From assembly GCF_017310645.1 (NCBI RefSeq), contig NZ_JAFLRH010000015.1, forward strand, positions 1 to 64,000: a stretch of 64,000 nucleotides of DNA, in the 5' to 3' direction. Position numbers and translations under genes: made by a program. Below, piece by piece: positions 52,221 through 61,647 of the stretch. The DNA is from Paradesulfitobacterium ferrireducens. GTDB taxonomy: Bacteria > Bacillota > Desulfitobacteriia > Desulfitobacteriales > Desulfitobacteriaceae. Under the pieces are notes generated by a model, which was given only the letters and a program-made list of their open reading frames with translations, was not told where the DNA came from and did not search any database. Each line of letters begins with the position of its first letter. The first letter of the stretch is position 1.

Positions 52221-52252
52221 CCGACCCCAACTCGAAAGGAGCACCTTTATCT

Positions 52253-53179
52253 ATGCAAGCTAACCGGCGCTACCTGGCCGACCTATCCTTAATCGGAGTC
52301 ACCCTGGTCTGGGGAGCGACATTCGTGGTCGTGAAGCGGGCTATTACCGATCTGCCGCCCTTTCCTTTTCTCGCCATCCGCTTCGGGCTCGCCTTTCTCA
52401 GCTTGCTCCCCTTCGTCTGGCTGCAGCGCCGCCATTTGAATAAGCGCACCGTCTTTCAAGGCCTTGCTCTTGGAATCTTCCTCTTTGCCGGTTATGCCTG
52501 GCAGACCATCGGGCTCCAATACACAACCGCATCCAATGCCGGTTTTATCACCGGCATGTCGGTGGTGCTTGTCCCGGCCTTAGTTACCGTATCCACCAAA
52601 AGCCTGCCCCGCCCCGGAATGATGCTTGGTATTGCCAGTGCTGCCATTGGGCTGGCTTTGCTCTCACTCGGGGAGGGCTATGTCCTGAACCGGGGAGATG
52701 CGATGGTGCTTCTATGTGCCTTCAGCTTCGCCCTGCACATCTTCTTGGTGGGGCGCTATGCCCCGGAAGGCAATGCCACGGTGTTGGCCGCAGTCCAGAT
52801 CCTGGCCGTCAGCATCTTAAGTGCCGGCGCAAGCTTTATCTTGCCCCAGCCGCCCCTGATCTTCTCTGGCTCCGCCTGGTTCGGACTGCTGCTTACGGCC
52901 ATTCCGGCAACTTCCCTGGCCTTTTTCCTGCAGACCAAAATGCAGCAATTTACCACTCCCACCCATACCGCGATTATCTTTTCCTCTGAACCGGTCTTTT
53001 CCGCCGTCTTCGCCTATTTTCTGGCCGGGGAAGTCCTCTCAGATCGCGGCCTTCTGGGCGCAGCCCTTGTTCTTAGCGGGATGCTCCTGGCGGAGCTCAC
53101 TGGAACTGAAAGCGGAGCGCGTTTATCAGAAAAACAAGGTAAAAGCCGCCTCCGATTAGCAAGTAAGCGGGAAAGATAA
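52253..53179 (+). CDS. EamA/DMT-family transporter
   Basis: A 308-residue inner membrane carrier with ten helices and two EamA repeats (about 12-140 and 150-283). GVTLVWGATFVVVKR is the first repeat signature and HTAIIFSSEPVFSAVFAYFLAGE the second. Such proteins export amino acids or metabolites; the substrate is unknown. AAAGGAG lies 11 bases before the ATG. The last 28 codons overlap the end of the convergent CaCA gene by 83 bp. Confidence 0.88.
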   Translation: MQANRRYLADLSLIGVTLVWGATFVVVKRAITDLPPFPFLAIRFGLAFLSLLPFVWLQRRHLNKRTVFQGLALGIFLFAGYAWQTIGLQYTTASNAGFITGMSVVLVPALVTVSTKSLPRPGMMLGIASAAIGLALLSLGEGYVLNRGDAMVLLCAFSFALHIFLVGRYAPEGNATVLAAVQILAVSILSAGASFILPQPPLIFSGSAWFGLLLTAIPATSLAFFLQTKMQQFTTPTHTAIIFSSEPVFSAVFAYFLAGEVLSDRGLLGAALVLSGMLLAELTGTESGARLSEKQGKSRLRLASKRER

Positions 53180-54095
53180 CCCCTTTGCGCCTCAGGGCCA
53201 AATAGGGCATCAAAGCAGCGCCTAAAGCCAGCAAGGCACTCAAAAGAGCCAGTGAATCCAGCACCCAGGGAGTAAACAGGATTCCCAGGGCAGGGATGAC
53301 TGAGCTTTGAAACACCATGGCTCCGGTAATATTGCCCAAGGCCAGAGTATCCTTGCCCCGGCTCAGCCAGAGTACACTGTTAAACTTCTCCGGCAGTTCC
53401 GTGGCAATCGGAGTAATAATTAATGAAAGCACAAAGGCCGGAATCCCGGTGGCCAGGGCCACTTCCTGCACGGCACCCACAAACCCGTGGGCGCCAATTA
53501 CAATGGTCAGTAAAGCTAAAGCAATTTGACCGAGAATTAGTGCAGTCGCCGGATGGTGTGACCGCCGCGCCAAATATAACGGAGGCAGGTTTTCATGTTC
53601 CTCTCCTCCCCCCTGGCTCGAGCTTAACGTCTTAATGACATAGACTGCATAAAAGATGAGTAAAACGAAAGCAGCCCCGGTCTTTAGGGAACGGCTGGGC
53701 AAAAAGGAAGCCAAAATTGCAATCGAATAGACGATCAGAAAAAAGCTAAGATCTCTCTGCAGCACGGAACGGTCAAGTAAGAGCGGCCGGTTATGTCTGC
53801 GAAAGATCAAAACGGATGTTCCCGCAATAAAAAAAGCCAGAGTTGAAAGCATGAACGGCGCTCCCAAGATCGCACCGATACCGACCTCGGCCCCATGCCC
53901 CCCTCCGCCGCCAATAAATGCAATAATCGGCACCATGGTTTCCGGCAAGGCGGTTCCAACCGCCGCCAAAATACTTCCGACCGCACCCGCGCCCAAATTC
54001 AGACGCTGGCCCAGCCACTCGACCCCGTTCGTAAATCCTTCCGCTCCAATAAGAATAATCCCTAAACTCAAAATAAGAATTGCTACATCTTCCAA
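53097..54095 (-). CDS. Calcium/sodium:proton antiporter, CaCA family
   Basis: A 332-residue exchanger with about eleven helices. The two alpha repeats are visible as GTALPETMVPIIAFIGG (about 48-64) and PIATELPEKFNSVLWLSRG (about 226-244), each with the Glu used in cation exchange. The start is a TTG with AGGAGCAGGAG upstream. The 3' end overlaps the convergent EamA gene by 83 bp, both with fully open frames. Confidence 0.86.
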   Translation of the reverse strand: MEDVAILILSLGIILIGAEGFTNGVEWLGQRLNLGAGAVGSILAAVGTALPETMVPIIAFIGGGGGHGAEVGIGAILGAPFMLSTLAFFIAGTSVLIFRRHNRPLLLDRSVLQRDLSFFLIVYSIAILASFLPSRSLKTGAAFVLLIFYAVYVIKTLSSSQGGGEEHENLPPLYLARRSHHPATALILGQIALALLTIVIGAHGFVGAVQEVALATGIPAFVLSLIITPIATELPEKFNSVLWLSRGKDTLALGNITGAMVFQSSVIPALGILFTPWVLDSLALLSALLALGAALMPYLALRRKGVIFPAYLLIGGGFYLVFLINALRFQFQ

Positions 54096-54115
54096 GAATC
54101 TCCTGCTCCTTCTTA

Positions 54116-54153
54116 ACTTATCTCCTGACTCCTGACTCCTGACTACTGACTCC
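54116..54153. repeat. Heptamer repeats running into the 3' end of engB
   Basis: CTGACTC x3, CTGACTA, CTGACTC, CTG. The array includes the engB stop codon and its last few codons. Confidence 0.85.
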
Positions 54154-54742
54154 TGCGAAGAGCAAGTATCTCCTCAACCGCTTCGTGCAGTTCCTCCACA
54201 CCGTCTCCCGTTTGCGCGGAAAAAGAGATGATCAGGTGCCAATCCGGAAGTTCAAACGCTTTGGCGATAAGGCTTAAATGGTGGGCCCTTTTCCCCCGGG
54301 CGATCTTATCCGCTTTGGTAGCCACTACCAAAGTCGGCAAACCCTTAAACCGAAGCCATTGATGCATTTCCCGGTCCTCTGTGCTGGGTTCATGACGGAT
54401 ATCTACAATCTGAATCACTGCCGCCAGGTTCGTTCTCTGCCCCAGATAGGTTTCCATCATGCGGCCCCAGCTTTGTTTGACCCCCTTCGCCACTTTGGCA
54501 TAACCATAACCCGGCAAATCCACAAAAAACCAGGATTCATTAATGCGGTAAAAGTTCAGGGTTTGGGTTTTGCCTGGGGTGTTGCCCGTACGCGCTAAGT
54601 TGCGGCGGCCGAGAAACCGGTTAATCAGGGAAGACTTGCCTACATTTGAACGCCCGACCAGAGCAATCTCCACTGCATCTCCGGCCGGGTATTGGGCTGG
54701 GTTCACCGCTGAGGCGACATACTCAGCCTTCTGAATCAGCAT
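54143..54742 (-). CDS. engB: Ribosome biogenesis GTPase EngB/YsxC
   Basis: Essential GTPase for 50S assembly. The 199 residues have G1 GRSNVGKSS (about 31-39), G3 DLPGYGYAK (about 75-83) and G4 ATKADK (about 147-152). The final residues RRSQ and the stop are encoded by the heptamer repeat. It follows lon, as in Bacillus. Confidence 0.96.
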   Translation of the reverse strand: MLIQKAEYVASAVNPAQYPAGDAVEIALVGRSNVGKSSLINRFLGRRNLARTGNTPGKTQTLNFYRINESWFFVDLPGYGYAKVAKGVKQSWGRMMETYLGQRTNLAAVIQIVDIRHEPSTEDREMHQWLRFKGLPTLVVATKADKIARGKRAHHLSLIAKAFELPDWHLIISFSAQTGDGVEELHEAVEEILALRRSQ

Positions 54743-54760
54743 GTTACTCTCTCCAATATA

Positions 54761-57211
54761 CTATATTCCGTCTGCCTTAAAGGTCGTGAGTTCCAAGTCC
54801 TGAGGCGGCCGCTGAATCCGGGGTTCCCCGCTGGGAAGCGCTCCCTGACCCAAGACCGGATTTAACGGAAGATTTTTGGCGTATTGCTCTGACTCCGCCA
54901 CCGGCAGCAAAGCTAAATCTAAGACCTCTTCCATGCGTTTGACGAAGTGGAAGTCTAACTGTTCGCGCACATTTTCCGGAATCTCTTCATAATCTTTGCG
55001 GTTTTTCTCGGGCAAAAGCACTGTTTTAATTCCGGCGCGGTGTGCAGCCAGCACCTTTTCCTTCACCCCGCCGATCGGAAGGACGTTTCCTCTAAGGGTA
55101 ATCTCCCCGGTCATTGCCAGGTCGGACCGCACCGCCCGTTTGGCCAAAGCGGAAGCAATCGCAGTGGCCATGGTAATCCCAGCCGACGGTCCGTCTTTCG
55201 GAATGGCTCCCTCCGGAACATGAATATGCAGATCCACCTTATCGTAGAAGTCTTCCGGAATCCCCAGTTCCCGGGCATGGGCGCGCACAAAGGTCCAACC
55301 GGCCTGGGCTGATTCTTTCATCACATCTCCCAGCTTGCCGGTAAGGGTGAGCATGCCTTTGCCCGGCAAAGGCGTCACCTCAATGGTAAGCACATCTCCG
55401 CCCACTTCGGTATAAGCCAATCCGGTAGCCGCTCCGATCTCCGGGTTGAGCGCCGCCATTTGATATTGAAAGCGCGGTGTCCCTAAGAGGGTTTCAAGGT
55501 CATTTTCCGTGAGGGGATGGGCAGTCCACTCTTTTTTCACTAAACGGGTCGCCACCTTGCGGCAGAGTGCCGCCACTTCCCTTTCCAGATTGCGCACCCC
55601 GGACTCGCGGGTGTATCCCTGTACTAATTTAACCAAGGTTTCATCCGGAATCGTGAAGACCTCTTCACTTAACCCGTGCGCTTTCAACTGTTTCGGTACC
55701 AGATAGCGTTTGGCAATGTTAACTTTTTCATCCTCGGTATACCCGCTTAAAGAGATAACCTCCATCCTGTCAAGCAGAGGCCGGGGAATGGTATGCAGGG
55801 TATTGGCCGTCATGATAAAGAGCGTACGCGACAGATCGAACGGAACCTCAAGATAGTGATCGGCAAAGGTATGATTTTGCTCGGGGTCTAAGACCTCAAG
55901 CAGTGCGGATGCCGGGTCTCCCCTGAAATCCGAAGCCAGCTTGTCAATCTCATCCAGCAGGAACACGGGATTACGGGTACCCGCCGTGCGCAAGCCCTGA
56001 ATAATCCGTCCGGGCAAGGCTCCGATATAGGTCCGGCGGTGCCCGCGAATCTCCGCTTCATCCCTGACTCCGCCCAGAGACATGCGGACAAACTTGCGGT
56101 CCAGAGCCCGGGCCACCGATTTAGCCAGAGAAGTTTTGCCCACACCCGGAGGCCCGACAAAACAAAGAATCGGGCTTTTCATTTTCGGAGTGAGTTTGCG
56201 GATAGCCAGAAACTCCAAAATCCGCTCTTTGACCTTTTCCAGCCCATAATGATCCTCGTTCAAAATCTCTTCGGCCCGCGTCAAATCGGTCTTGTCCTTG
56301 CTCATCTTGGTCCAGGGGAGAGCGATAATCCAATCAAGATAGGTTCTGACCACCGTTCCCTCAGCCGAAGCAAGCGGCATCTTTTCCAGACGCTCCACTT
56401 CTTTTAAAGCTTTTTCTTCTATTTCTTTGGTCAGTTTGGCTTTGGCAATCTTCTCCCTGTACTCATCCGCCTCGGCTTGGCGCTCATCCTTATCTCCCAG
56501 TTCTTTTTGAATGGCTTTCATTTGCTCGCGCAAATAGTATTCCTTTTGCGCCTTTTCCATCTGTTTTCGCACGCGCAGACCGATCCGGCGCTCCAACTCC
56601 AAGATCTCAATCTCACGCATAATAAGTTCGGTTAAACGTTCCAAACGTTCTTCCACATCGAAGGCGTCCAGAATCGTCTGTTTATCCACAACCTTGAGAT
56701 TCAGATGGGAAGCGACAATGTCGGCCAGCCTCCCCGGTTCTTCCACGGCCAAGACCGTGCCTAAGGTCTCGGTCGGAACTTTCTTGCTGAGTTTGGCATA
56801 TTCCTCAAACTGGTGGGCTACCCCGCGCCGCAAGGCTTCTAAATCTGCTGTTTCCCCAGGTCCTTGCTCCGGCTGTTCCTCGATGACCACTTTGAAGTAC
56901 GGTTCTTCCTGCAAATAATCCTCAATCCGCCCGCGGGATATCCCTTCCACCAGCACCCTCATGGTCCCGCCGGGAAGTTTTAACAGCTGTTTAATCTCAG
57001 CCAAAGTTCCGATTCCATAAATATCGTCCGGATTGGGAGAATCAATCTCTGTCTCCTTTTGCGAAGCCAAAAGCACGATCCTATCTCCAAGCATGGCTTC
57101 GTCTATGGCCGCAATTGACCTTTCCCTGCCCACGTCCAGATGAATCACCATATATGGAAAAACCAAAATTCCTCTGAGCGGGAGCAACGGCAATTCGCGT
57201 CTTTTGCTCAT
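54761..57211 (-). CDS. lon: ATP-dependent protease Lon (LonA)
   Basis: Degrades misfolded and regulatory proteins in the cytoplasm. About 816 residues: N-terminal LON domain (1-200), a coiled region, AAA+ domain with GPPGVGKTS (about 355) and a Ser-Lys protease domain with DGPSAGIT (Ser about 678). The ATG at 57211 is preferred because GGGGGG is nine bases before it; the ATG two codons earlier is too close. Confidence 0.97.
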   Translation of the reverse strand: MSKRRELPLLPLRGILVFPYMVIHLDVGRERSIAAIDEAMLGDRIVLLASQKETEIDSPNPDDIYGIGTLAEIKQLLKLPGGTMRVLVEGISRGRIEDYLQEEPYFKVVIEEQPEQGPGETADLEALRRGVAHQFEEYAKLSKKVPTETLGTVLAVEEPGRLADIVASHLNLKVVDKQTILDAFDVEERLERLTELIMREIEILELERRIGLRVRKQMEKAQKEYYLREQMKAIQKELGDKDERQAEADEYREKIAKAKLTKEIEEKALKEVERLEKMPLASAEGTVVRTYLDWIIALPWTKMSKDKTDLTRAEEILNEDHYGLEKVKERILEFLAIRKLTPKMKSPILCFVGPPGVGKTSLAKSVARALDRKFVRMSLGGVRDEAEIRGHRRTYIGALPGRIIQGLRTAGTRNPVFLLDEIDKLASDFRGDPASALLEVLDPEQNHTFADHYLEVPFDLSRTLFIMTANTLHTIPRPLLDRMEVISLSGYTEDEKVNIAKRYLVPKQLKAHGLSEEVFTIPDETLVKLVQGYTRESGVRNLEREVAALCRKVATRLVKKEWTAHPLTENDLETLLGTPRFQYQMAALNPEIGAATGLAYTEVGGDVLTIEVTPLPGKGMLTLTGKLGDVMKESAQAGWTFVRAHARELGIPEDFYDKVDLHIHVPEGAIPKDGPSAGITMATAIASALAKRAVRSDLAMTGEITLRGNVLPIGGVKEKVLAAHRAGIKTVLLPEKNRKDYEEIPENVREQLDFHFVKRMEEVLDLALLPVAESEQYAKNLPLNPVLGQGALPSGEPRIQRPPQDLELTTFKADGI

Positions 57212-57338
57212 AGGCATTATCCCCCCTGTCAATCAGCCTTCTGCTAAAGAAAACTCGGCTGGCGCAGAATCCTTGACGAAGCGGCAGCCACAGTTTTTCT
57301 TATGCACCTTCAAAGAATGCTTTCTGATATGCTTAGCG

Positions 57339-57365
57339 AAAAAAGCACACTAGAGCTAGTGTGCC
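57339..57365 (-). terminator. Terminator after lonB
   Basis: GCACACTAG-CT-CTAGTGTGC stem, then TTTTTTCG on the minus strand, between lonB and lon. Confidence 0.88.
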
Positions 57366-57385
57366 ATTCTATATCTTTTACTATT

Positions 57386-59107
57386 CTAACATGTTTTACC
57401 TTGCTCAGGCAAACTCCCCCGCACAAAGTCAAGACGCGAGAGCACCTCTTCCAAGGGCGGCCTGATCTCCAGCCGCTCAACGCTTGGCTCATCCAAGAGG
57501 ACAGCGGCTAACACCGGGGCCAGCTCCTCCACCGGGATGATTTCCATCCCTCCGGCCATCTCCACAAAACGGTCTTCCCAATTTTCCTTGGGAATAAACA
57601 CTTTGCGGCAGCCGGCCTGACGGGCAGCCTCGATTTTCGCGCTCACTCCCCCCACCGGTTTCACCCGGCCGCGAATCGACAATTCCCCGGTCATGGCCGC
57701 ATAGCGTTCAACCCGTTGTTTTTGAATGGCGGATACGACTGCGGTCGCAATCGCGATCCCGGCAGAAGGCCCGTCCAGAGGGGTCCCCCCGGGGAAATTG
57801 ACATGGATATCGTAATTCCTGGGGTCAAGCCCGATTTGCCGCCGGATGACGGTTAACACATTCTCAATCGAACTCCTGGCCATGCTCTTGCGCCGGTACT
57901 TATGCCCCCCGCTTCCCTGCTCTTCTTCCTCCACAATCCCTGTGACCAAGAGCTGGCCGCTGCCGGGAGCCACCGGCTGGGCCGTTACTTCCAGCTCTGT
58001 CAGCACGCCCAGATCCGGCCCGTACACGGCCAACCCGTTTACAACGCCAATCTGGGACTCAGGCGGAATCTTTTTGTCCGGACGCGGGACATAATGCCCT
58101 GAGGAAGCAACCCACTCCACAATCGCTGAGTCAATTTCCGTTTTTCCTTCGGTCTGAGCCACTCCGGCGGCCAGCTGCACCATGTTAACCGCATCCCGGC
58201 CATTGGTGGCATAGCGCTTGACCACTTCGACCGCAGCTTCCGAGATCGGAACCTCAATTTTCCCGGCCGCGCCCCGGGCAATTTCACTGATTTCATTCGG
58301 CAGCAAGGCCCGGAAATAGATCTCCATGCAGCGCGAACGGATTGCGGGCGGAATATCCTCCGGACTGCGGGTAGTCGCACCGACTAAGCGGAAATCCGCC
58401 GGCAGCCCGTGCTGAAAAATATCGTGAATATGGGCCGGGATATTCGGGTCTTCCGAACTGTAATAGGCACTCTCCAGAATTACCTTGCGGTCTTCCAGAA
58501 CTTTCAAGAGCTTATTAATCTGTATCGGGTGCAGCTCCCCGATCTCATCAATAAACAAAATCCCGCCGTGGGCTTTGGTTACCGCCCCCGGCTTGGGCTG
58601 CGGAATCCCGGCCATCCCCATGGCTCCTGCTCCCTGATAAATCGGGTCATGCACGGAACCGATCAGAGGATCGGCAATCCCGCGTTCATCAAAACGGGCC
58701 GTCGCCCCGTCAATTTCCGTGAAGCGGGCATTCTCCTTAAACGGAGACAACGGATTTTTCTTCGCCTCCTCCAGGACCAAACGGGCAGCCGCCGTTTTCC
58801 CGACCCCGGGCGGGCCGTAAATAATCACATGCTGGGGATTGGGGCCGCATAAGGCAGCTCTCAGGGCTTTAACTCCTTCTTTTTGCCCTACAATCTCCTC
58901 AAAATGAAGGGGCCGGGTTTTTTCCGCCAAAGGAGTAGTGAGAGCAATCTTGCGCATCTTCTCCAGCTTCTCCAGCTCCTTGCGCGACTCCCGCTCAACC
59001 GCTACCTTCGTCCCCTGCTGGGATTTAAGCATACCCCAAAAATACAAGCCGATTACTACTGCAAAAATGAGTTGGACGATCATCACAACTCCGCTTAAAC
59101 TATTCAA
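57386..59107 (-). CDS. lonB: ATP-dependent protease LonB (sporulation Lon)
   Basis: A 573-residue membrane-anchored Lon made in the forespore of Bacillus. It has one N-terminal helix (about 5-25), an AAA+ domain with GPPGVGKTA (about 98-106) and FIDEIGELHP, and a Lon protease domain with DGPSAGIAIA (Ser about 447). The usual N-terminal LON substrate domain is missing, as in the family. Start is TTG at 59107 with GGGAGGGA upstream. Confidence 0.95.
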   Translation of the reverse strand: MNSLSGVVMIVQLIFAVVIGLYFWGMLKSQQGTKVAVERESRKELEKLEKMRKIALTTPLAEKTRPLHFEEIVGQKEGVKALRAALCGPNPQHVIIYGPPGVGKTAAARLVLEEAKKNPLSPFKENARFTEIDGATARFDERGIADPLIGSVHDPIYQGAGAMGMAGIPQPKPGAVTKAHGGILFIDEIGELHPIQINKLLKVLEDRKVILESAYYSSEDPNIPAHIHDIFQHGLPADFRLVGATTRSPEDIPPAIRSRCMEIYFRALLPNEISEIARGAAGKIEVPISEAAVEVVKRYATNGRDAVNMVQLAAGVAQTEGKTEIDSAIVEWVASSGHYVPRPDKKIPPESQIGVVNGLAVYGPDLGVLTELEVTAQPVAPGSGQLLVTGIVEEEEQGSGGHKYRRKSMARSSIENVLTVIRRQIGLDPRNYDIHVNFPGGTPLDGPSAGIAIATAVVSAIQKQRVERYAAMTGELSIRGRVKPVGGVSAKIEAARQAGCRKVFIPKENWEDRFVEMAGGMEIIPVEELAPVLAAVLLDEPSVERLEIRPPLEEVLSRLDFVRGSLPEQGKTC

Positions 59108-59178
59108 ACGTCTTTCCCTCCCGTGACATTGTCCATCATATATTATTGCCAGGGAAAAGGAAAAGAAACCAGCAAGCG

Positions 59179-60420
59179 TTACTTATTGATTCTCCAAAAT
59201 AAGGTCCCAACTATTCTGGTAGGATGTTCAGGATTTGGAACCATATCTGGTGGATGGTTGTAGCTTATCCATGAATCATGAATTTCTAGGTTATTTGGCA
59301 GAAATATTCCATCTAGTACATCAGCCACTCGGAACATATTTATTTCTTGTGTCTCAAACTTATAATACTTTATATCACAATCTATCGGATAACTGGAATA
59401 GAGATCATACCAGGCAATTTTTCCGTTTGCGATGGAAGGTCTATAATATAAGGATTTATTTTCGATGTTTAATATGGTATTAAATTCAATTTTCTCAGTC
59501 TTTAAGTCGTAGACCGAAAGCTGTATTTCGTGTTGATGACTTGTGCGCGACATCCAGGCAACATAATTTCCCCAAATTGTAGGATACTCTGAATTTAATT
59601 GTTCTGAACCTATTTCTGATATTTTTTCAGTGGTCATATCATATAAAAATATCTTAGAATTACCATTAGATAAGTCCCGAACATGCCAAACCATATTCGC
59701 TTTATCTAACTTAGGAGGACCATAATACTTTTCTTTTACATCGTTTTTTTGGAGGGTTTTAACAGTGTTGTTTGTAAAATTAAATAATAATATCTGAGAA
59801 TCAAGTTTGCCATTTTTATTAACAACAGCCTGGTTTTCGTAAAGGGAGATAACCGGGAAATCGTCATTTGCAAGATTTAATATCTGTCCTTCATCCAATA
59901 ATTTGATTTCCTTTGTGTTCCGATTAAACTTATATATTTTCCATTTATCGGTATCAGCTTCTACCCAAACAACCCATTTCTTGTTAAAATCTGCGTTTAT
60001 TATTTTATAACCTCGTTCTGCCTCAATCACTTTGCTTGCCGAGAAGCCTTTCATAGTCTCTCTTAAAATGCTTGCTGAATCCAATATGTAAATTGCTGGG
60101 TAAACTCGGAAAGCAAAGTTTGATTTTTTGCTAAAGTTTTCGTCATATAAAAGACTTAATATCTCTCCATCTTTATTTATTGCCAGAACTGAAGCAAGCT
60201 TACGAATAATGTAAGTGGTTGAATCCTCATTGCTTAACATGTTCCTATCGGCAAACATTTTTACATCTTGCGGAGGAGAAATTGAACTGATTAGTAAATC
60301 AAAGTTTGGATAAGTATAAATCTGATTTCCCCTGGAACAACCAGTTAAAAGTATCAGGCAAATCGTTATAAAAGCCAAGATTCTTAATATAACTAAATCA
60401 TACTTAATCTTAAAACTCAC
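59179..60420 (-). CDS. Lipoprotein with TolB/WD40-like beta-propeller repeats
   Basis: A 413-residue surface lipoprotein. The signal peptide ends in a lipobox LLTGC (Cys about 28). The rest consists of repeated short strands of propeller type, each near VVWVEADTDKWKIYKFN, MVWHVRDLSNGNSKIFLYD, VAWMSRTSHQHEIQLSVYD and IAWYDLYS. Function unknown. The DNA is clearly more AT-rich than its neighbours, and the gene lies between lonB and clpX, normally adjacent, so it was probably acquired with the next gene. Confidence 0.75.
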   Translation of the reverse strand: MSFKIKYDLVILRILAFITICLILLTGCSRGNQIYTYPNFDLLISSISPPQDVKMFADRNMLSNEDSTTYIIRKLASVLAINKDGEILSLLYDENFSKKSNFAFRVYPAIYILDSASILRETMKGFSASKVIEAERGYKIINADFNKKWVVWVEADTDKWKIYKFNRNTKEIKLLDEGQILNLANDDFPVISLYENQAVVNKNGKLDSQILLFNFTNNTVKTLQKNDVKEKYYGPPKLDKANMVWHVRDLSNGNSKIFLYDMTTEKISEIGSEQLNSEYPTIWGNYVAWMSRTSHQHEIQLSVYDLKTEKIEFNTILNIENKSLYYRPSIANGKIAWYDLYSSYPIDCDIKYYKFETQEINMFRVADVLDGIFLPNNLEIHDSWISYNHPPDMVPNPEHPTRIVGTLFWRINK

Positions 60421-60468
60421 TCTTTTTCACGTCCTTTAAAGTGAATTTAGTTAATGAATCTACGAAAA

Positions 60469-60525
60469 ACTAATTTCCAGGTAACAGCATTTAACCTGAT
60501 TATATGCCAGTACCCGGAAATTAGT
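60469..60525. repeat. Inverted repeat between the two AT-rich genes
   Basis: ACTAATTTCCAGGTA (60469-60483) and TACCCGGAAATTAGT (60511-60525) pair with one mismatch across a 27-base loop. It lies downstream of the secreted-protein gene and may end its transcript, although there is no long T run. Confidence 0.6.
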
Positions 60526-60551
60526 AGATGTTTCCGTTTAACTATAGATAT

Positions 60552-61337
60552 CTAGATATCGCTTGGGCCGATTATTTTATTGGTCACATAGAAATCCCAA
60601 ATACTGCTACCTTTTTGTATCTTCGTATAAATTGTTGTTCCACAATCATCAAGGTTAGCAGGGTTCACGTCATATTTTATAAAGGATAGGGCATTTGTCC
60701 CATAATCAAAAGAGAATGATCCACTTAAAGGAACTGACACAGATTCTATAACTGGCTGTCCACTTAAGCTCGTTCCTATTGTCATCATTGTTACTGATCT
60801 AGATAAAAACTGATAAGTAAAATCTGATACGTCCCAACTCCCGGACGTCCTATAATGTTGTACATAAACTGATATTGAGTCTTTATAATATAAATCATAA
60901 TAAGTCGTGCTATAAACAAGAACCCCCCATGCAGGATCCCATTTACTTCCTGATTGTGAAACGTATTCATGAAAAGGATATGTTAAAGTAGGAAGAACTG
61001 CAAAAGTCGTTGTTGCATATGAATATTTCAAGGTTCCATTAGACTCTTGAACTGTCTTGAGATGTTGAGTTGTAGAGATCGTCTTTATTTGTTTTTCGGC
61101 TTTATTAGTGTTATCGATAAGTTTTGCTGTAGAAACGGTGTTTCCGTGATTTATTTTATCTGAGATACCCTTCTTAGCACGTTCGAAAAGTTCCATTTTA
61201 TCTTTTATCTCTTTAGATTCAAATAAAATTTTCGATTGTTCTTTAACGACATTCGTATCTGCCATTGCCGTTACCGGTGCTAATAATAAGCTCATCATTA
61301 CTAACGCCATCAACATAGTCTTTAGAAATTTTGTCAT
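60552..61337 (-). CDS. Secreted protein of unknown function
   Basis: A 261-residue protein with a clear Sec signal peptide (about 1-27, cleavage after AMA). A charged helical region (30-95) leads to a C-terminal half rich in Tyr, Ser and Thr (about 105-261) with predicted beta strands. No family was recognised. The DNA is AT-rich, like the neighbouring lipoprotein gene. GGAGG lies nine bases before the ATG. A tiny two-codon ORF with its own ribosome site precedes it at 61408-61416. Confidence 0.65.
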   Translation of the reverse strand: MTKFLKTMLMALVMMSLLLAPVTAMADTNVVKEQSKILFESKEIKDKMELFERAKKGISDKINHGNTVSTAKLIDNTNKAEKQIKTISTTQHLKTVQESNGTLKYSYATTTFAVLPTLTYPFHEYVSQSGSKWDPAWGVLVYSTTYYDLYYKDSISVYVQHYRTSGSWDVSDFTYQFLSRSVTMMTIGTSLSGQPVIESVSVPLSGSFSFDYGTNALSFIKYDVNPANLDDCGTTIYTKIQKGSSIWDFYVTNKIIGPSDI

Positions 61338-61407
61338 TCACAATGACCTCCTTTAATAAATGATAATCCGTAAGTTCTGTAAGTACAGGGACAGATGCTA
61401 ACCAATG

Positions 61408-61416
61408 CTAGTTCAT
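61408..61416 (-). other. Two-codon ORF (ATG-AAC-TAG) with strong ribosome site
   Basis: AAAGGAGGG eight bases upstream of ATG-AAC-TAG on the minus strand, 71 bases before the secreted-protein start. It may be a regulatory minimal uORF, or a decayed start. The rest of the 61338-61645 gap has no gene. Confidence 0.4.
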
Positions 61417-61614
61417 TCTTATAGCCCTCCTTTCTAAAAATATTATTCTAGGTCTTACACCATATAGAGTAACTGAGTACATATTTTGGTTACATCTTTT
61501 CGGAAAAAACGTTGAAATATTTTTAGAACTCCTTACCTTGAGAGAGGGGGAGATGCTATCTCCAATAATGATACACTAAATTTCTTGACTTTTCAGTTAT
61601 CTTATATAAAAGAT

Positions 61615-61647
61615 TTAATGAAATAAAGCCGGGGTTAACCCCGGCTT
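61615..61647 (-). terminator. Terminator after clpX
   Basis: AAGCCGGGG-TTAA-CCCCGGCTT stem, then TATTTCATT on the minus strand; the stem starts at the clpX stop codon. Confidence 0.82.

Noticed and set aside
51948..52292. Two ORFs of about 95 codons across element R2.
   Set aside because: Both are read through hairpins of the inverted-repeat element; no protein family is recognisable.
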